DNA of 64,000 nt from Streptomyces abyssalis (lineage in GTDB: Bacteria > Actinomycetota > Actinomycetes > Streptomycetales > Streptomycetaceae). Position 1 is the stretch's first letter. Every line of letters begins with the position of its first letter. The stretch covers positions 248,001 to 312,000 of the forward strand of contig NZ_LJGT01000040.1 of the NCBI RefSeq assembly GCF_001751365.1, given 5' to 3'. Position numbers and translations under genes: made by a program. A model generated the notes under the pieces. The model was not told where the DNA came from and searched no databases. It saw nothing but the letters and a program-made list of their open reading frames with translations. Positions 17,255-26,926 of this stretch are shown here, one piece after another.

Positions 17255-17902
17255 ATGCAGCTGAGGTACAGCTTTCGCCTGTACCCGAACGGTCCTCAGC
17301 GTGCCGCGCTGGCCAGGGCGTTCGGGTGTGTGCGGGTGGTCTACAACGACGCGCTTCGCGCCCGGGAGACCGCCCGTGCCGCAGGTGAGGTGTTCCCGAA
17401 GACAGGAGACCTGTCCAAGCTGCTGATTACCGAGGCGAAGAAGACCGAAGAGCGCGCCTGGCTCGCCGAAGTCTCCGCCGTCGTTCTTCAACAGTCCCTC
17501 CGGGACCTGGACGCCGCCTACCGGAAGGGCAAGCGCCCCCGCATGGGAGCACCCCGCTTGAAGTCCCGTAAGGACTATCGGCAGGCAGCCAGAGACAAAG
17601 CCGCGAAGTTCAGTCGCAGGTTCGTGCGCATCGGCCGGTTCGAGCCGACCTCTCAAGTCTGCTCAGTCTGCGGCGTCAAGGACGGCCCTAAGCCCCTACA
17701 CGTCCGCATCTGGGAGTGCGAAGGGTGCGGGGCCGTCCTCGATCGAGACGTCAACGCGGCGGTCGACGTCGCCAAGGCCGCCGGACTGGCGGTGTCAGCC
17801 TGTCGAGCGCAGGTAAGACCGGGACCCATCCCGGCACAGCGCGTTGAAGCAGGAACCCCCCGAGACGGTCAACCGACCGTGGTAGGAATCCCCGGCACCT
17901 AG
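17255..17902 (+). pseudogene. TnpB-like (IS200/IS605-IS1341 type) remnant lacking the RuvC core
   Basis: From ATG 17255 the product begins like actinobacterial TnpB (QLRYSFRLYPNGPQRAALARAFGCVRVVYNDAL). After LKSRKDYRQAAR it jumps directly to KFSRRFVRIGRFEPTSQVCSVCG, the zinc-ribbon region (CSVCG and CEGCG), and the RuvC-III motif DRDVNAA. Full-length relatives have about 200 more residues between these, containing the RuvC-I Asp and RuvC-II Glu. The frame stays open, so the loss looks like one in-frame internal deletion, giving about 215 instead of about 400 residues. It cannot be an active nuclease. No TnpA is adjacent. Confidence 0.78.
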
Positions 17903-17921
17903 GCCGGAGAGCGGAAGTCAA
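17795..17921 (+). ncRNA. Putative omegaRNA-like right end of the TnpB element
   Basis: The 3' end of the tnpB remnant and its downstream bases resemble the conserved right end of IS1341-type elements: a GAAGCAGGAACCCCC stretch, GGTAGGAATCCCC, a small hairpin (CCGGcacctagGCCGG) and a terminal GAAGTCAA. In active elements this region forms the guide RNA scaffold. Here its end, about 17921, is 10 bp before the recD2 start codon. Transcription or function is not shown. Confidence 0.4.
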
Positions 17922-17931
17922 GGTCTGTCAC

Positions 17932-20175
17932 ATGTCCTTCCAGAACGCCGTGCTCGAAGGGGTCCTCGAACGCATCACGTATGCCAACGAGGACAACGGA
18001 TACACCGTGGCCAGGGTCGACTCCGGCCGCGGCGGCGGCGAACTGCTCACGGTCGTCGGCTCGTTGCTGGGCGCGCAGGTCGGCGAGTCGCTGCGCATGG
18101 AGGGCCGCTGGGGCTCCCACCCGCAGTACGGCCGCCAGTTCACCGTGGAGAACTACACGACGGTCCTGCCGGCCACCGTGCAGGGCATCCGCCGGTATCT
18201 CGGCTCCGGCCTGATCAAGGGCATCGGCCCGCGCATCGCCGAGCGCATCGTCGACCACTTCGGCACGGGCACGCTGGAGGTCATCGAGTCCGATCCGCGC
18301 AAGCTGATCGAGGTGCCGGGCCTGGGCCCGAAGCGCACCGGGAAGATCGCCGCCGCCTGGGAGGAGCAGAAGGCCATCAAGGAGGTGATGGTCTTCCTTC
18401 AGGGCGTCGGCGTCTCCACCTCGATCGCCGTGCGGATCTACAAGAAGTACGGGGACGCCTCGATCTCCGTGGTGAAGAACCAGCCCTACAGGCTGGCGGC
18501 GGACGTGTGGGGCATCGGCTTCCTCACCGCGGACCGCATCGCGCAGTCCGTCGGAATCCCCCACGACAGCCCGGAGCGCGTCAAGGCCGGTCTGCAGTAC
18601 GCCCTTTCGCAGTCCACCGACCAGGGGCACTGCTATCTCCCCGAGGAGAGGCTGATCTCCGACGCGGTGAAGCTGCTCCAGGTCGAGGTGGGTCTCGTCA
18701 TCGACTGTCTCGGCCAACTCGCCGCGGAGGAGGAGGGGGTCGTGCGCGAGACGGTCCCCGGCGAGGACGGGCAGCCGGTCACGGCCGTCTATCTCGTGCC
18801 CTTCCACAGGGCGGAGCTGTCACTGGCGGGTCAGCTCCGCCGGCTGCTGCACGCCCCGGAGGACCGGATGCCAGCCTTCCAGGACGTCGACTGGGAGGCG
18901 GCGCTCACTTGGCTCGCGGAGCGCACGGGCGCCGAGCTGGCGCCGGAGCAGCGGCAGGCGGTGCGGCTGGCGCTCAGCGAGAAGGCGGCGGTGCTGACGG
19001 GCGGGCCAGGTTGCGGCAAGTCCTTCACGGTGCGGTCGGTGGTGGAGCTGGCGCGGGCGAAGAAGGCGAAGGTCGTCCTCGCGGCGCCCACCGGCAGGGC
19101 CGCCAAGCGGCTTGCGGAGCTGACCGGGGCGGAAGCCTCCACGGTGCACCGGCTGCTTGAGCTGAAGCCCGGAGGGGACGCCGCGTACGACCGCGACCGC
19201 CCCCTCGACGCGGACCTGGTGGTGGTCGACGAGGCGTCGATGCTCGATCTCCTGCTGGCCAACAAGCTGATCAAGGCCGTGCCGCCGGGCGCCCACTTGC
19301 TGCTGGTGGGCGATGTGGACCAGCTGCCGTCCGTCGGCGCCGGCGAGGTGCTGCGGGACCTGCTCGCCGAGGGCGGCCCCGTCCCGTCGGTGCGGCTGAA
19401 GCGGATCTTCCGGCAGGCGCAGCAGTCCGGTGTGGTGACCAATGCCCACCGCATCAATTCCGGAGCGCAGCCCGTCACCCACGGATTGAGTGATTTCTTC
19501 CTCTTCCCCGAGGACGACTCGGAGGAGGCAGGGAAGCTCACCGTCGACGTCGTGGCCCGCCGCATCCCCGCCAAGTTCGGGCTCGACCCCCGCCGCGACG
19601 TACAGGTGCTCACGCCCATGCACCGCGGCCCGGCCGGCGCCGGGACGCTCAACGGGCTGCTGCAGCAGGCGGTGACCCCGTCCCGTCCGGATGTTCCGGA
19701 GAAGCGCTTCGGCGGGCGGGTCTTCCGCGTCGGTGACAAGGTCACCCAGATCCGCAACAACTACGAGAAGGGCGCCTGCGGCGTCTTCAACGGCACCGTC
19801 GGCGTCGTCACCGCCCTGCACGCGGAGGACCAGCGCCTGACGGTCCGTACGGACGAGGACGAGGAGGTGGCCTACGACTTCGACGAACTGGACGAGCTTG
19901 CCCACGCGTACGCCGTCACCATCCACCGGTCCCAGGGCAGCGAGTACCCGGCGGTGGTGATTCCCGTCACCACGGGTGCGTGGATGATGCTCCAGCGCAA
20001 TCTGCTTTATACCGCCGTCACACGGGCAAAGCGTCTTGTGGTGCTTGTGGGGTCGCGGAAGGCGATCGGGCAGGCAGTCCGCACCGTCTCCGCGGGCCGC
20101 CGGTGCACGGCCCTGGACCACCGGCTGCTGGGGGCCGCGGCGCCCGGCGCGGTCCCCGGCTGTTCCAGGGGGTGA
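17932..20175 (+). CDS. recD2: RecD2-type ATP-dependent DNA helicase
   Basis: A 747-residue SF1B helicase. The N-terminal extension has OB-like and helix-hairpin-helix segments (GIRRYLGSGLIKGIGPRIAERIV, VPGLGPKRTGKI), typical of stand-alone RecD2 rather than RecBCD-associated RecD. The motor has Walker A GGPGCGKS at about residue 358, Walker B VVVDEAS at about 433, GDVDQLPSVGAG, LKRIFRQ and the C-terminal motif YAVTIHRSQGSEYPAVVIP. It unwinds DNA 5'-3' in repair. ATG 17932 is 10 bp from the end of the TnpB remnant, whose AAGG may serve as ribosome site. Confidence 0.93.
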   Translation: MSFQNAVLEGVLERITYANEDNGYTVARVDSGRGGGELLTVVGSLLGAQVGESLRMEGRWGSHPQYGRQFTVENYTTVLPATVQGIRRYLGSGLIKGIGPRIAERIVDHFGTGTLEVIESDPRKLIEVPGLGPKRTGKIAAAWEEQKAIKEVMVFLQGVGVSTSIAVRIYKKYGDASISVVKNQPYRLAADVWGIGFLTADRIAQSVGIPHDSPERVKAGLQYALSQSTDQGHCYLPEERLISDAVKLLQVEVGLVIDCLGQLAAEEEGVVRETVPGEDGQPVTAVYLVPFHRAELSLAGQLRRLLHAPEDRMPAFQDVDWEAALTWLAERTGAELAPEQRQAVRLALSEKAAVLTGGPGCGKSFTVRSVVELARAKKAKVVLAAPTGRAAKRLAELTGAEASTVHRLLELKPGGDAAYDRDRPLDADLVVVDEASMLDLLLANKLIKAVPPGAHLLLVGDVDQLPSVGAGEVLRDLLAEGGPVPSVRLKRIFRQAQQSGVVTNAHRINSGAQPVTHGLSDFFLFPEDDSEEAGKLTVDVVARRIPAKFGLDPRRDVQVLTPMHRGPAGAGTLNGLLQQAVTPSRPDVPEKRFGGRVFRVGDKVTQIRNNYEKGACGVFNGTVGVVTALHAEDQRLTVRTDEDEEVAYDFDELDELAHAYAVTIHRSQGSEYPAVVIPVTTGAWMMLQRNLLYTAVTRAKRLVVLVGSRKAIGQAVRTVSAGRRCTALDHRLLGAAAPGAVPGCSRG

Positions 20176-20338
20176 CCGGCGCCGCGTGGAGGGTGCAGGA
20201 TATTGAGAAGAAGACGGCACTGCGTGCCATCAAAGAGCCCTTTGGCCGACCCCGAGTGCACCGCACCGCGCTCAGTGGGAGACAGTGGAAAGGGTCAGGG
20301 CACCTCGAAGAAGAGGCACTACGTCGGTGAGGGAAGAC

Positions 20339-21628
<1,290 letters not shown>

Positions 21629-21691
21629 TCCCACTGACCCACGGGTGACGTTTGCTGTACAGTGCGTGACGCCCCCTTGGGAGACGTCCGC

Positions 21692-21724
21692 GGAAGGCCC
21701 CATCCAAGCGGATCGGGGCCTTCC
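21692..21724 (+). terminator. Terminator after citrate synthase
   Basis: A perfect 10-bp stem (GGAAGGCCCC at 21692-21701 with GGGGCCTTCC at 21715-21724) and a 13-nt loop, 63 bp after the gltA stop. Confidence 0.8.
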
Positions 21725-21759
21725 GTATATGCAGATCCGCAGAGAGACATAGGTCACAG

Positions 21760-22035
21760 AAATTGGGGGGTAACCATTGTCCAGGGTCGGACGTCTAACC
21801 GGGTGGCAGCGGCCCCCCGGCGGAGCCGCCGCCACTGCCGAGTGCGTCTTTGGGGGACGGACCCGGTGAGCAGAATCGGCAAGCGTGCCCGGGGAGCTTT
21901 GAGCGGCCCTCCCGTCCGTACGTGCAGCCAGTAAGCACCCGGCCAGGATCCCGTGGGGGGAATCCGTGACCGGGAAACGGAAGCGCCCCGTCGACAGGCC
22001 CGTGGGGGGACCTGATCGGCGGGGCGCTTTTCGGT
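21760..22035 (+). ncRNA. Possible small RNA between gltA and copA
   Basis: After the gltA terminator this roughly 275-bp stretch has no convincing reading frame. It contains nested inverted repeats (GGCGG-AG-CCGCC inside a GGCAGCGGC/GCCACTGCC arm pair) and ends in its own plus-strand terminator at 21981-22029. An independent terminator without a gene suggests a separate short transcript. No Rfam family is recognised and the 5' end is a guess. Confidence 0.35.
21981..22033 (+). terminator. Rho-independent-like terminator with T-tract
   Basis: AAGCGCCCCG (21981-21990) pairs with CGGGGCGCTT (22020-22029) and is followed by TTTT. The 29-nt loop can form a smaller GC stem. It is not adjacent to any recognised plus-strand gene and may end the candidate small RNA. 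Confidence 0.7.
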
Positions 22036-22185
22036 ACCCGGGTGTGGTCGCCCGGGTGTCCCCGCGGGGATGCGGATGGGTGGAGTTGGTAATTCCGGAT
22101 TTCCCCCGCCAAGGGTGGCGCGTACGGACATAGGGGCGGGCAGCCGTCACACCATCTTCACTTTCCCCTCACGTGTGAGGCCGTG

Positions 22186-22213
22186 CCCGGTCGCCAGGGC
22201 AGCCCTGACCGGG
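22186..22213 (-). terminator. Hairpin directly after copA
   Basis: CCCGGTC (22186-22192) pairs with GACCGGG (22207-22213), with an inner AGGGC/GCCCT stem. It directly abuts the copA stop codon on the minus strand. A second palindrome, CCTCACGTGTGAGG, lies at 22167-22180. Confidence 0.6.
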
Positions 22214-24553
22214 TCACTTGAAACGGCGCAGCCGCAGGCTGTTGGTGACCACGAAGACCGACGAGAAGGCCATCGCCGCCCCCGCGATCATCGGATTGAG
22301 CAGCCCGGCGGCCGCGAGCGGCAGAGCGGCCACGTTGTAGCCGAAGGCCCACCAGAGGTTGCCCTTGATGGTGCCGAGCGTCCTGCGGGCCAGCCGGATC
22401 GCGTCCGCCGCCACCCGCAGGTCTCCCCGCACGAGGGTCAGGTCGCCGGCCTCGATCGCCGCGTCCGTGCCCGTGCCCATGGCCAGGCCCAGATCGGCGC
22501 CGGCCAGGGCCGCCGCGTCGTTGACCCCGTCGCCGACCATCGCCACGGTGCGGCCTTCGGCCTGCAGCCGGCGCACCTCGCCGGCCTTGTCCTCCGGCAA
22601 CACTCCTGCGATCACAGCCGATCCGGTGGGCTCGATGCCGACGCTGCGCGCCACCGCCTCCGCGACCGCCCTGTTGTCGCCCGTCAGCAGCACCGGTGTG
22701 AGGCCCAGTTCGCGCAGTTCCCGTACGGCCTGGGCGCTGGTGTCCTTCACCGTGTCCGCGACGGTCAGCACGCCCCGTACCGCACCGTCCCAGCTGACCA
22801 CGACGGCCGTACGGCCCGCCGACTCCGCCGCGGTCATCGCCTCGGCCAGGCGGGCCGGCAGTTCACCGGCCGCACGTCCGACCTGCACGGCCCGGCCCTC
22901 CACCGTGCCGCGCACACCGAGCCCGGCGAGGTTCTCGAAGCCCTCCGGGGTGGGCAGCGGCGGCGCCTGCGCGCCGGCGCGCTCCCGCGCGCCCCGCGCG
23001 ATGGCGCGTGCGATGGGGTGCTCGGAGGCGTCCTCCAACGCACCGGCAAGCCGCAGCAGTTCGTCCTCCGTGACGCCCTCACCGGGGACGGCGTCGTGGA
23101 GTTCCATGCGTCCGGTGGTCACGGTGCCGGTCTTGTCGAGTACGACGGTGTCGATGCGGCGCGTGGACTCCAGCACCTCCGGGCCCTTGATCAGGATGCC
23201 GAGCTGCGCTCCGCGTCCCGTGCCGACCATCAGCGCTGTGGGCGTGGCAAGTCCGAGCGCGCAGGGGCAGGCGATGATCAGCACCGCCACGGCCGCGGTG
23301 AACGCGGAGGCGGCGTCGCCCGTGGTCAGAAGCCAGCCCGCGAGGGTCGCCGCGGCCAGCACCAGCACGACGGGTACGAACACGGCCGACACCCGGTCGG
23401 CGAGCCGCTGCACGGCGGCCTTGCCGCTCTGCGCCTCCTCCACGGTCCTCGCCATCCGGGCGAGCTGGGTGTCCGAGCCGATCCGGGCCGCGGTCACGAC
23501 CAGTCGTCCGGAGACGTTGACCGTCGCCCCGGTCACCGTGTCTCCCGCGGCCACGTCGACCGGCACGGACTCGCCCGTCAGCATCGAGGTGTCGACCGCC
23601 GACGCGCCTTCGGTGACGGTGCCGTCCGTGGCGACGGTCTCTCCGGGGCGTACGACGAAGCGGTCGCCGACGGCCAGCCGTGAGACGGGAATCCGTTCTT
23701 CGGCACCGTTCCGCAGCACCGCGACGTCCTTCGCCCCCAGCTGCATCAGCGCACGCAGGGCCGCTCCCGACTTCCGCTTGGCGCGGGCCTCCAGATACCT
23801 GCCCAGCAGGAGGAACGTCGTTACGCCCGCGGCGACTTCGAGATAGAGAGCGGAGGAACCGGCCCCCGAGCCGGGGGAGAGGGTGAAGTCGAAACCGTGA
23901 CGCATGCCCGGCATCCCGGCGTGCCCGAAGAACAGCGCCCACAGCGACCAGCCGAAGGCCGCCAGCGTGCCGACCGTGATCAGCGTGTCCATGGTGGCCG
24001 CGCCGTGGCGCAGGTTCGTCCAGGTGGCGCGGTGGAAGGGCAGACCTCCCCAGACGACCACGGGCGAGGCGAGCACGAGGGAGAGCCACTGCCAGTTGTC
24101 GAACTGCAGGGGCGGCACCATCGACAGCAGCACGACCGGCAGGGACAGCACCAGCGCGACGAGGAAACGCTGCCGCAGTGCGGCCGGCTCGCCCGCCCGG
24201 GGGTCGCCCTCCCCTGAGGCGTCCGCGCCGGGGTCCGCCGGACCGGTCTCCGAGCGGCCGGTCCCCGCGCCGGGTTCGGCGCGCGGTCCGGGCGTGGACG
24301 GGACCGGGGAGGGCGGCCGGTGTGCCGAATAGCCCGTGCGCTCCACCGTGGCGATGAGGTCGTCCACGGACACCGCGTCCGCGTACCGGATCTTCGCCTT
24401 CTCCGTCGCGTAGTTGACGCTGGCGGAGACGCCGTCCATGCGGTTGAGCTTCTTCTCGACCCTGGCGGCGCACGAGGCGCACGTCATGCCGCCGATGGAC
24501 AGTTCCACGCTCTGCGGTGCGGCGGGTGCCTCATGTTGCGTGGTGCTGGTCAT
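22214..24553 (-). CDS. copA: Copper-translocating P-type ATPase
   Basis: A 779-residue P1B-ATPase. There is one N-terminal heavy-metal-binding domain with GGMTCASC (Cys 25 and 28), then an acidic Pro/Gly-rich linker (about 78-120) and eight predicted membrane helices. The motifs are TGES at 327-330, the metal-site CPC at 429-431, phosphorylated DKTGTVT at 473-479, HP in the N-domain (EHPIARAIA) and GDGVND near 690. The CPC pair marks a Cu(I)-type exporter. It follows copZ by 45 bp in the same operon and is likely copper-induced through the CsoR-like box. Confidence 0.95.
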   Translation of the reverse strand: MTSTTQHEAPAAPQSVELSIGGMTCASCAARVEKKLNRMDGVSASVNYATEKAKIRYADAVSVDDLIATVERTGYSAHRPPSPVPSTPGPRAEPGAGTGRSETGPADPGADASGEGDPRAGEPAALRQRFLVALVLSLPVVLLSMVPPLQFDNWQWLSLVLASPVVVWGGLPFHRATWTNLRHGAATMDTLITVGTLAAFGWSLWALFFGHAGMPGMRHGFDFTLSPGSGAGSSALYLEVAAGVTTFLLLGRYLEARAKRKSGAALRALMQLGAKDVAVLRNGAEERIPVSRLAVGDRFVVRPGETVATDGTVTEGASAVDTSMLTGESVPVDVAAGDTVTGATVNVSGRLVVTAARIGSDTQLARMARTVEEAQSGKAAVQRLADRVSAVFVPVVLVLAAATLAGWLLTTGDAASAFTAAVAVLIIACPCALGLATPTALMVGTGRGAQLGILIKGPEVLESTRRIDTVVLDKTGTVTTGRMELHDAVPGEGVTEDELLRLAGALEDASEHPIARAIARGARERAGAQAPPLPTPEGFENLAGLGVRGTVEGRAVQVGRAAGELPARLAEAMTAAESAGRTAVVVSWDGAVRGVLTVADTVKDTSAQAVRELRELGLTPVLLTGDNRAVAEAVARSVGIEPTGSAVIAGVLPEDKAGEVRRLQAEGRTVAMVGDGVNDAAALAGADLGLAMGTGTDAAIEAGDLTLVRGDLRVAADAIRLARRTLGTIKGNLWWAFGYNVAALPLAAAGLLNPMIAGAAMAFSSVFVVTNSLRLRRFK

Positions 24554-24598
24554 CGTGGTGCTCCCGGGAGCGATGGGGTGGGGATGCGGATGCGGGGC

Positions 24599-24829
24599 TC
24601 ACGCCGTGTCCTGGGCCCGCCCGGTCAGTTCGAAGCCGGCCTCGTCGACCGCCGCGCGTACCGCCTCGTACTCCGGCTCGGCGGCGGAGGTGACCGTGAC
24701 CTCGCCGGCGGAGGCGACGGCCTTCACGGAGGACACGCCCTCGATCTCCGAGATCTCGCTCGAAACGGCGCCCTCGCAGTGCCCGCAGCTCATGCCGCTG
24801 ACCTTGTACGTGGTGGTGACTGTGCTCAT
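24599..24829 (-). CDS. copZ: Copper chaperone, heavy-metal-associated domain
   Basis: A 76-residue HMA-fold protein with the metal-binding loop GMSCGHC (Cys 15 and 18) and the beta-alpha-beta-beta-alpha-beta pattern ending in VDEAGFELTG. It carries Cu(I) in the cytosol to the N-terminal domain of CopA, encoded immediately downstream. It is the first gene of the copper operon. Confidence 0.93.
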   Translation of the reverse strand: MSTVTTTYKVSGMSCGHCEGAVSSEISEIEGVSSVKAVASAGEVTVTSAAEPEYEAVRAAVDEAGFELTGRAQDTA

Positions 24830-24900
24830 CGTCGCTCCCTGGTCATGCCTGGTTGTCCTTGGTTCCTGTGCTCCAGTGGGGCACGGAGACAGGAACCACT

Positions 24901-24917
24901 ATACCCCCCCTAGGTAT
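24901..24917 (-). promoter_or_regulatory. CsoR-like operator upstream of copZ-copA
   Basis: ATACCCCCCCTAGGTAT is an imperfect GC-centred palindrome (ATACC....GGTAT) of the kind bound by CsoR copper sensors, 71 bp upstream of copZ. No csoR gene is in the window, so the assignment rests on the motif and context. Confidence 0.6.
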
Positions 24918-24955
24918 TTCCGCCGTGCTGTGGCGCGGGTCCGAATATGACAGAG

Positions 24956-25016
24956 GCCCCGGCGCCCGTCCCCACGGAGACCCGAGAGGATCTCGATGGG
25001 AGACGGGCGCCGGGGC
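24956..25016. terminator. Long-stem bidirectional terminator before the copper operon
   Basis: A perfect 15-bp stem (GCCCCGGCGCCCGTC at 24956-24970 with its complement at 25002-25016). The 31-nt loop contains CGAGA-gga-TCTCG. It lies between the small HTH gene and the copZ promoter, insulating the copper operon. Confidence 0.8.
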
Positions 25017-25068
25017 TCCCGGCCTGCCTCGCAGGACGGTGACGCCGGTGCGTCCGCCGACCGCGCCC

Positions 25069-25263
25069 TCAGCGCCCTCCACGGTGTCCGGGACGGCGCG
25101 TGACCCAGGCCCGGACGGTGTCCGCGTACCAGAACGGCTTGCCGCCCTCCACGAGGTCGGGCGGCGGCAGCAGGCCGTGCTTGCGGTACGAGCGCACCGT
25201 GTCCGTCCGGACTCCGATGTGCGCGGCGATGTCCTTGTACGACCAGAGTCGTCGATCGGGCAA
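25069..25263 (-). CDS. Small HTH protein (MerR/excisionase-like)
   Basis: About 64 residues from TTG 25263, chosen for the GGGAGG site seven bases upstream; GTG 25287 lacks one. It is essentially one winged-helix MerR/AlpA-like DNA-binding domain (LWSYKDIAAHIGVRTDTVRSYRKHGLLPPPDLVEGGKPFWYADTVRAW). Such proteins in Streptomyces are often annotated as helix-turn-helix or excisionase-family proteins. No integrase is adjacent, so it is more likely a small regulator. The target is unknown; the copper operon next door is separated from it by a terminator. Confidence 0.82.
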   Translation of the reverse strand: MPDRRLWSYKDIAAHIGVRTDTVRSYRKHGLLPPPDLVEGGKPFWYADTVRAWVTRRPGHRGGR

Positions 25264-25287
25264 CTTGGCACCTCCCACAGGGACCAC

Positions 25288-25908
25288 AGAAGCGGCTGTT
25301 GATCATCAGCCTGTGCCCGGTGAACGACGCTGAGTGACCGACGGGGAGGGCCTGTTGAAGGTCTGTGACGTACCGACCGGGTAATGGTGACGCTCGTGAC
25401 AGGGTTCCGACACGGTCCCGCGCTGCGTGCGGTACGCCTGCGGCGGCGCCCCGCGTGCTGCCCGCACGGCGCCGGCACAGCGCGGGGCGCGGCCGGCGCC
25501 GGGTGCCGCGGGCCGGCCTCGCGGCACGTCAAGTCCCGCGCTTCGGGGGCCACTTGGGCGGCACGCCAGGCCGGTGCCAGGCCGGTGCTGTGACCGGAAA
25601 GGCCCACCGGCTCGCGATGCCCGGCACGGCACCTCGGCCCCCTGGACTGCGTCCGGGAGGGGGCCCTCCCGCTAAGTCAGGGGGTGTGCCCGGGTGTTGT
25701 CGGAGTCGGCGTACTCCCTCCCCTGGCTTCGCATGGGGGACCCCAGGGCTTCGCATGCGGCCCCAGCCCTGCGGCATGGGGCCCGGCACGAGGACGATCT
25801 CCCCCGGACCCCGTCCGGGGTACCCCACCGCCTTGCGGTGGGGGCCCCGCAGCGCAGCGAGGGGGAGTCCCCGGCTCGTCGACCCGCGAAGGTCCGCCGG
25901 GACGCTCC
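25288..25908. other. 620-bp intergenic region with short repeats and hairpins
   Basis: No credible gene. The right half is unusually structured. GGCTTCGCATG occurs twice (25725-25735, 25747-25757). Two tight hairpins follow: CCCCGGAC/GTCCGGGG (25802-25820) and CCCCACCGC/GCGGTGGGG (25823-25843), each with a 3-nt loop. They are then followed by a C/G-rich tail up to the stop of the IolE-like gene. The hairpins probably terminate that minus-strand gene. The left half shows nothing I can support. Confidence 0.55.
25802..25843 (-). terminator. Tandem hairpins after the IolE-like gene
   Basis: Two consecutive perfect stems of 8 and 9 bp with 3-nt loops, about 66 bp past the stop of the minus-strand TIM-barrel gene. 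Confidence 0.6.
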
Positions 25909-26820
25909 CTACGCGCCGCAGCCGCGCAGAAACCGCCGTGTGCGGCGGGCGATCGGCAAGGGCTGGTCCGGCGGGCACGGGTACATGTCCTGCTCGACGA
26001 TGGCGAAGAGATCCACGCCGAGACCCTGTGCGGCGGTGAGCACCGGCTCCATCGCCGGTACGCCCAGCGGCGGTTCGCACATCACGCCCTGCCGCACGGC
26101 CGGCCCGAAGGGCGTCCCCTTCTCCACCACGTCGGAGAGGACCGCCGGATCGACCTGCTTGAGGTGCAGATAGCCGATCCGCTCGCCGTAGGTCTCGATC
26201 AGCTTGACGCTGTCGCCGCCGCAGTACGCGTAATGGCCGGTGTCCAGGCAGAGGTTGACCAGGCCGGAGTCGGTCGCGTCGAGGAAGCGCTCCACGTGTT
26301 CCTCGGTGTCGATGTGGGTGTCCGCGTGGGGATGCACCATGATCTCCAGCCCGTACTTCTCGCGTACCTCGCGGGCCAGGCGCTCGGTGCCGCTCGCGAG
26401 GTGGCGCCACTGCTCCGCGGTCAGTTCGCGCGGTTCGATCTCCTCGGCCGTCTTGTCGTCCCGCCAGAAGGACGGGATGACGACGAGGTTGCTCGCGCCC
26501 ATCGCCCTTGTCAGAGCGGCGACTTGGCTGACGTGTTCCCACGTGGCGTCCCACACCGCGGGGCCCCGGTGCAGCGAGGTGAAGACGGTCCCGGCGGAGA
26601 CCTTGAGGCCGCGTGAGCCGACCTCTTCGGTGAGGCGGGCGGGGTCGGTGGGGAGGTAGCCGTACGGGCCCAGTTCGATCCACTCGTAGCCGGCCTCGGA
26701 GACCTCGTCGAGGAAGCGCCGCCACGGCACCTGCTCGGGGTCCTCGGGGAACCAGACGCCCCAGGAGTCGGGTGCCGAGCCGACCCGGATGCGGTCGAGG
26801 GAAGGGGTCGCAGAAGTCAC
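25909..26820 (-). CDS. IolE/IolI-like TIM-barrel sugar isomerase or inosose dehydratase
   Basis: A 303-residue xylose-isomerase-like TIM barrel from GTG 26820 with GAGGAG upstream. The N-terminus VGSAPDSWGVWFPED and GYEWIELGPYGYLPTD are typical of IolE/IolI relatives. Metal-ligand segments include HPHADTHIDTEEHVERFLD, LCLDTGHYAYCGGD, YLHLKQVD and the final FAIVEQDMYPC. It is divergent from the myo-inositol operon and shares its promoter region, so it likely supplies the inosose dehydratase or isomerase step missing from that operon. Assigning IolE rather than IolI or IolH needs alignment. Confidence 0.82.
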   Translation of the reverse strand: MTSATPSLDRIRVGSAPDSWGVWFPEDPEQVPWRRFLDEVSEAGYEWIELGPYGYLPTDPARLTEEVGSRGLKVSAGTVFTSLHRGPAVWDATWEHVSQVAALTRAMGASNLVVIPSFWRDDKTAEEIEPRELTAEQWRHLASGTERLAREVREKYGLEIMVHPHADTHIDTEEHVERFLDATDSGLVNLCLDTGHYAYCGGDSVKLIETYGERIGYLHLKQVDPAVLSDVVEKGTPFGPAVRQGVMCEPPLGVPAMEPVLTAAQGLGVDLFAIVEQDMYPCPPDQPLPIARRTRRFLRGCGA

Positions 26821-26926
26821 TGAGGGCTCCTCGCTCTACGTACGTCTTGCGTGTGATGTCACGGGCCGGAGGGTCGCGCGCAGCGACGGGCCGAGCCAAC
26901 TCGGTGGGCGCGGCCACTGTCAAGAG

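Noticed and set aside
17255..17902. Interpretation of the TnpB remnant as a TldR-type RNA-guided repressor
   Set aside because: TldRs keep the RuvC fold with point mutations; here the RuvC core is deleted, so guide binding is unlikely to be retained.
25069..25263. Prophage or integrative element excisionase
   Set aside because: No integrase, attachment repeats or tRNA nearby; more likely a small stand-alone regulator.
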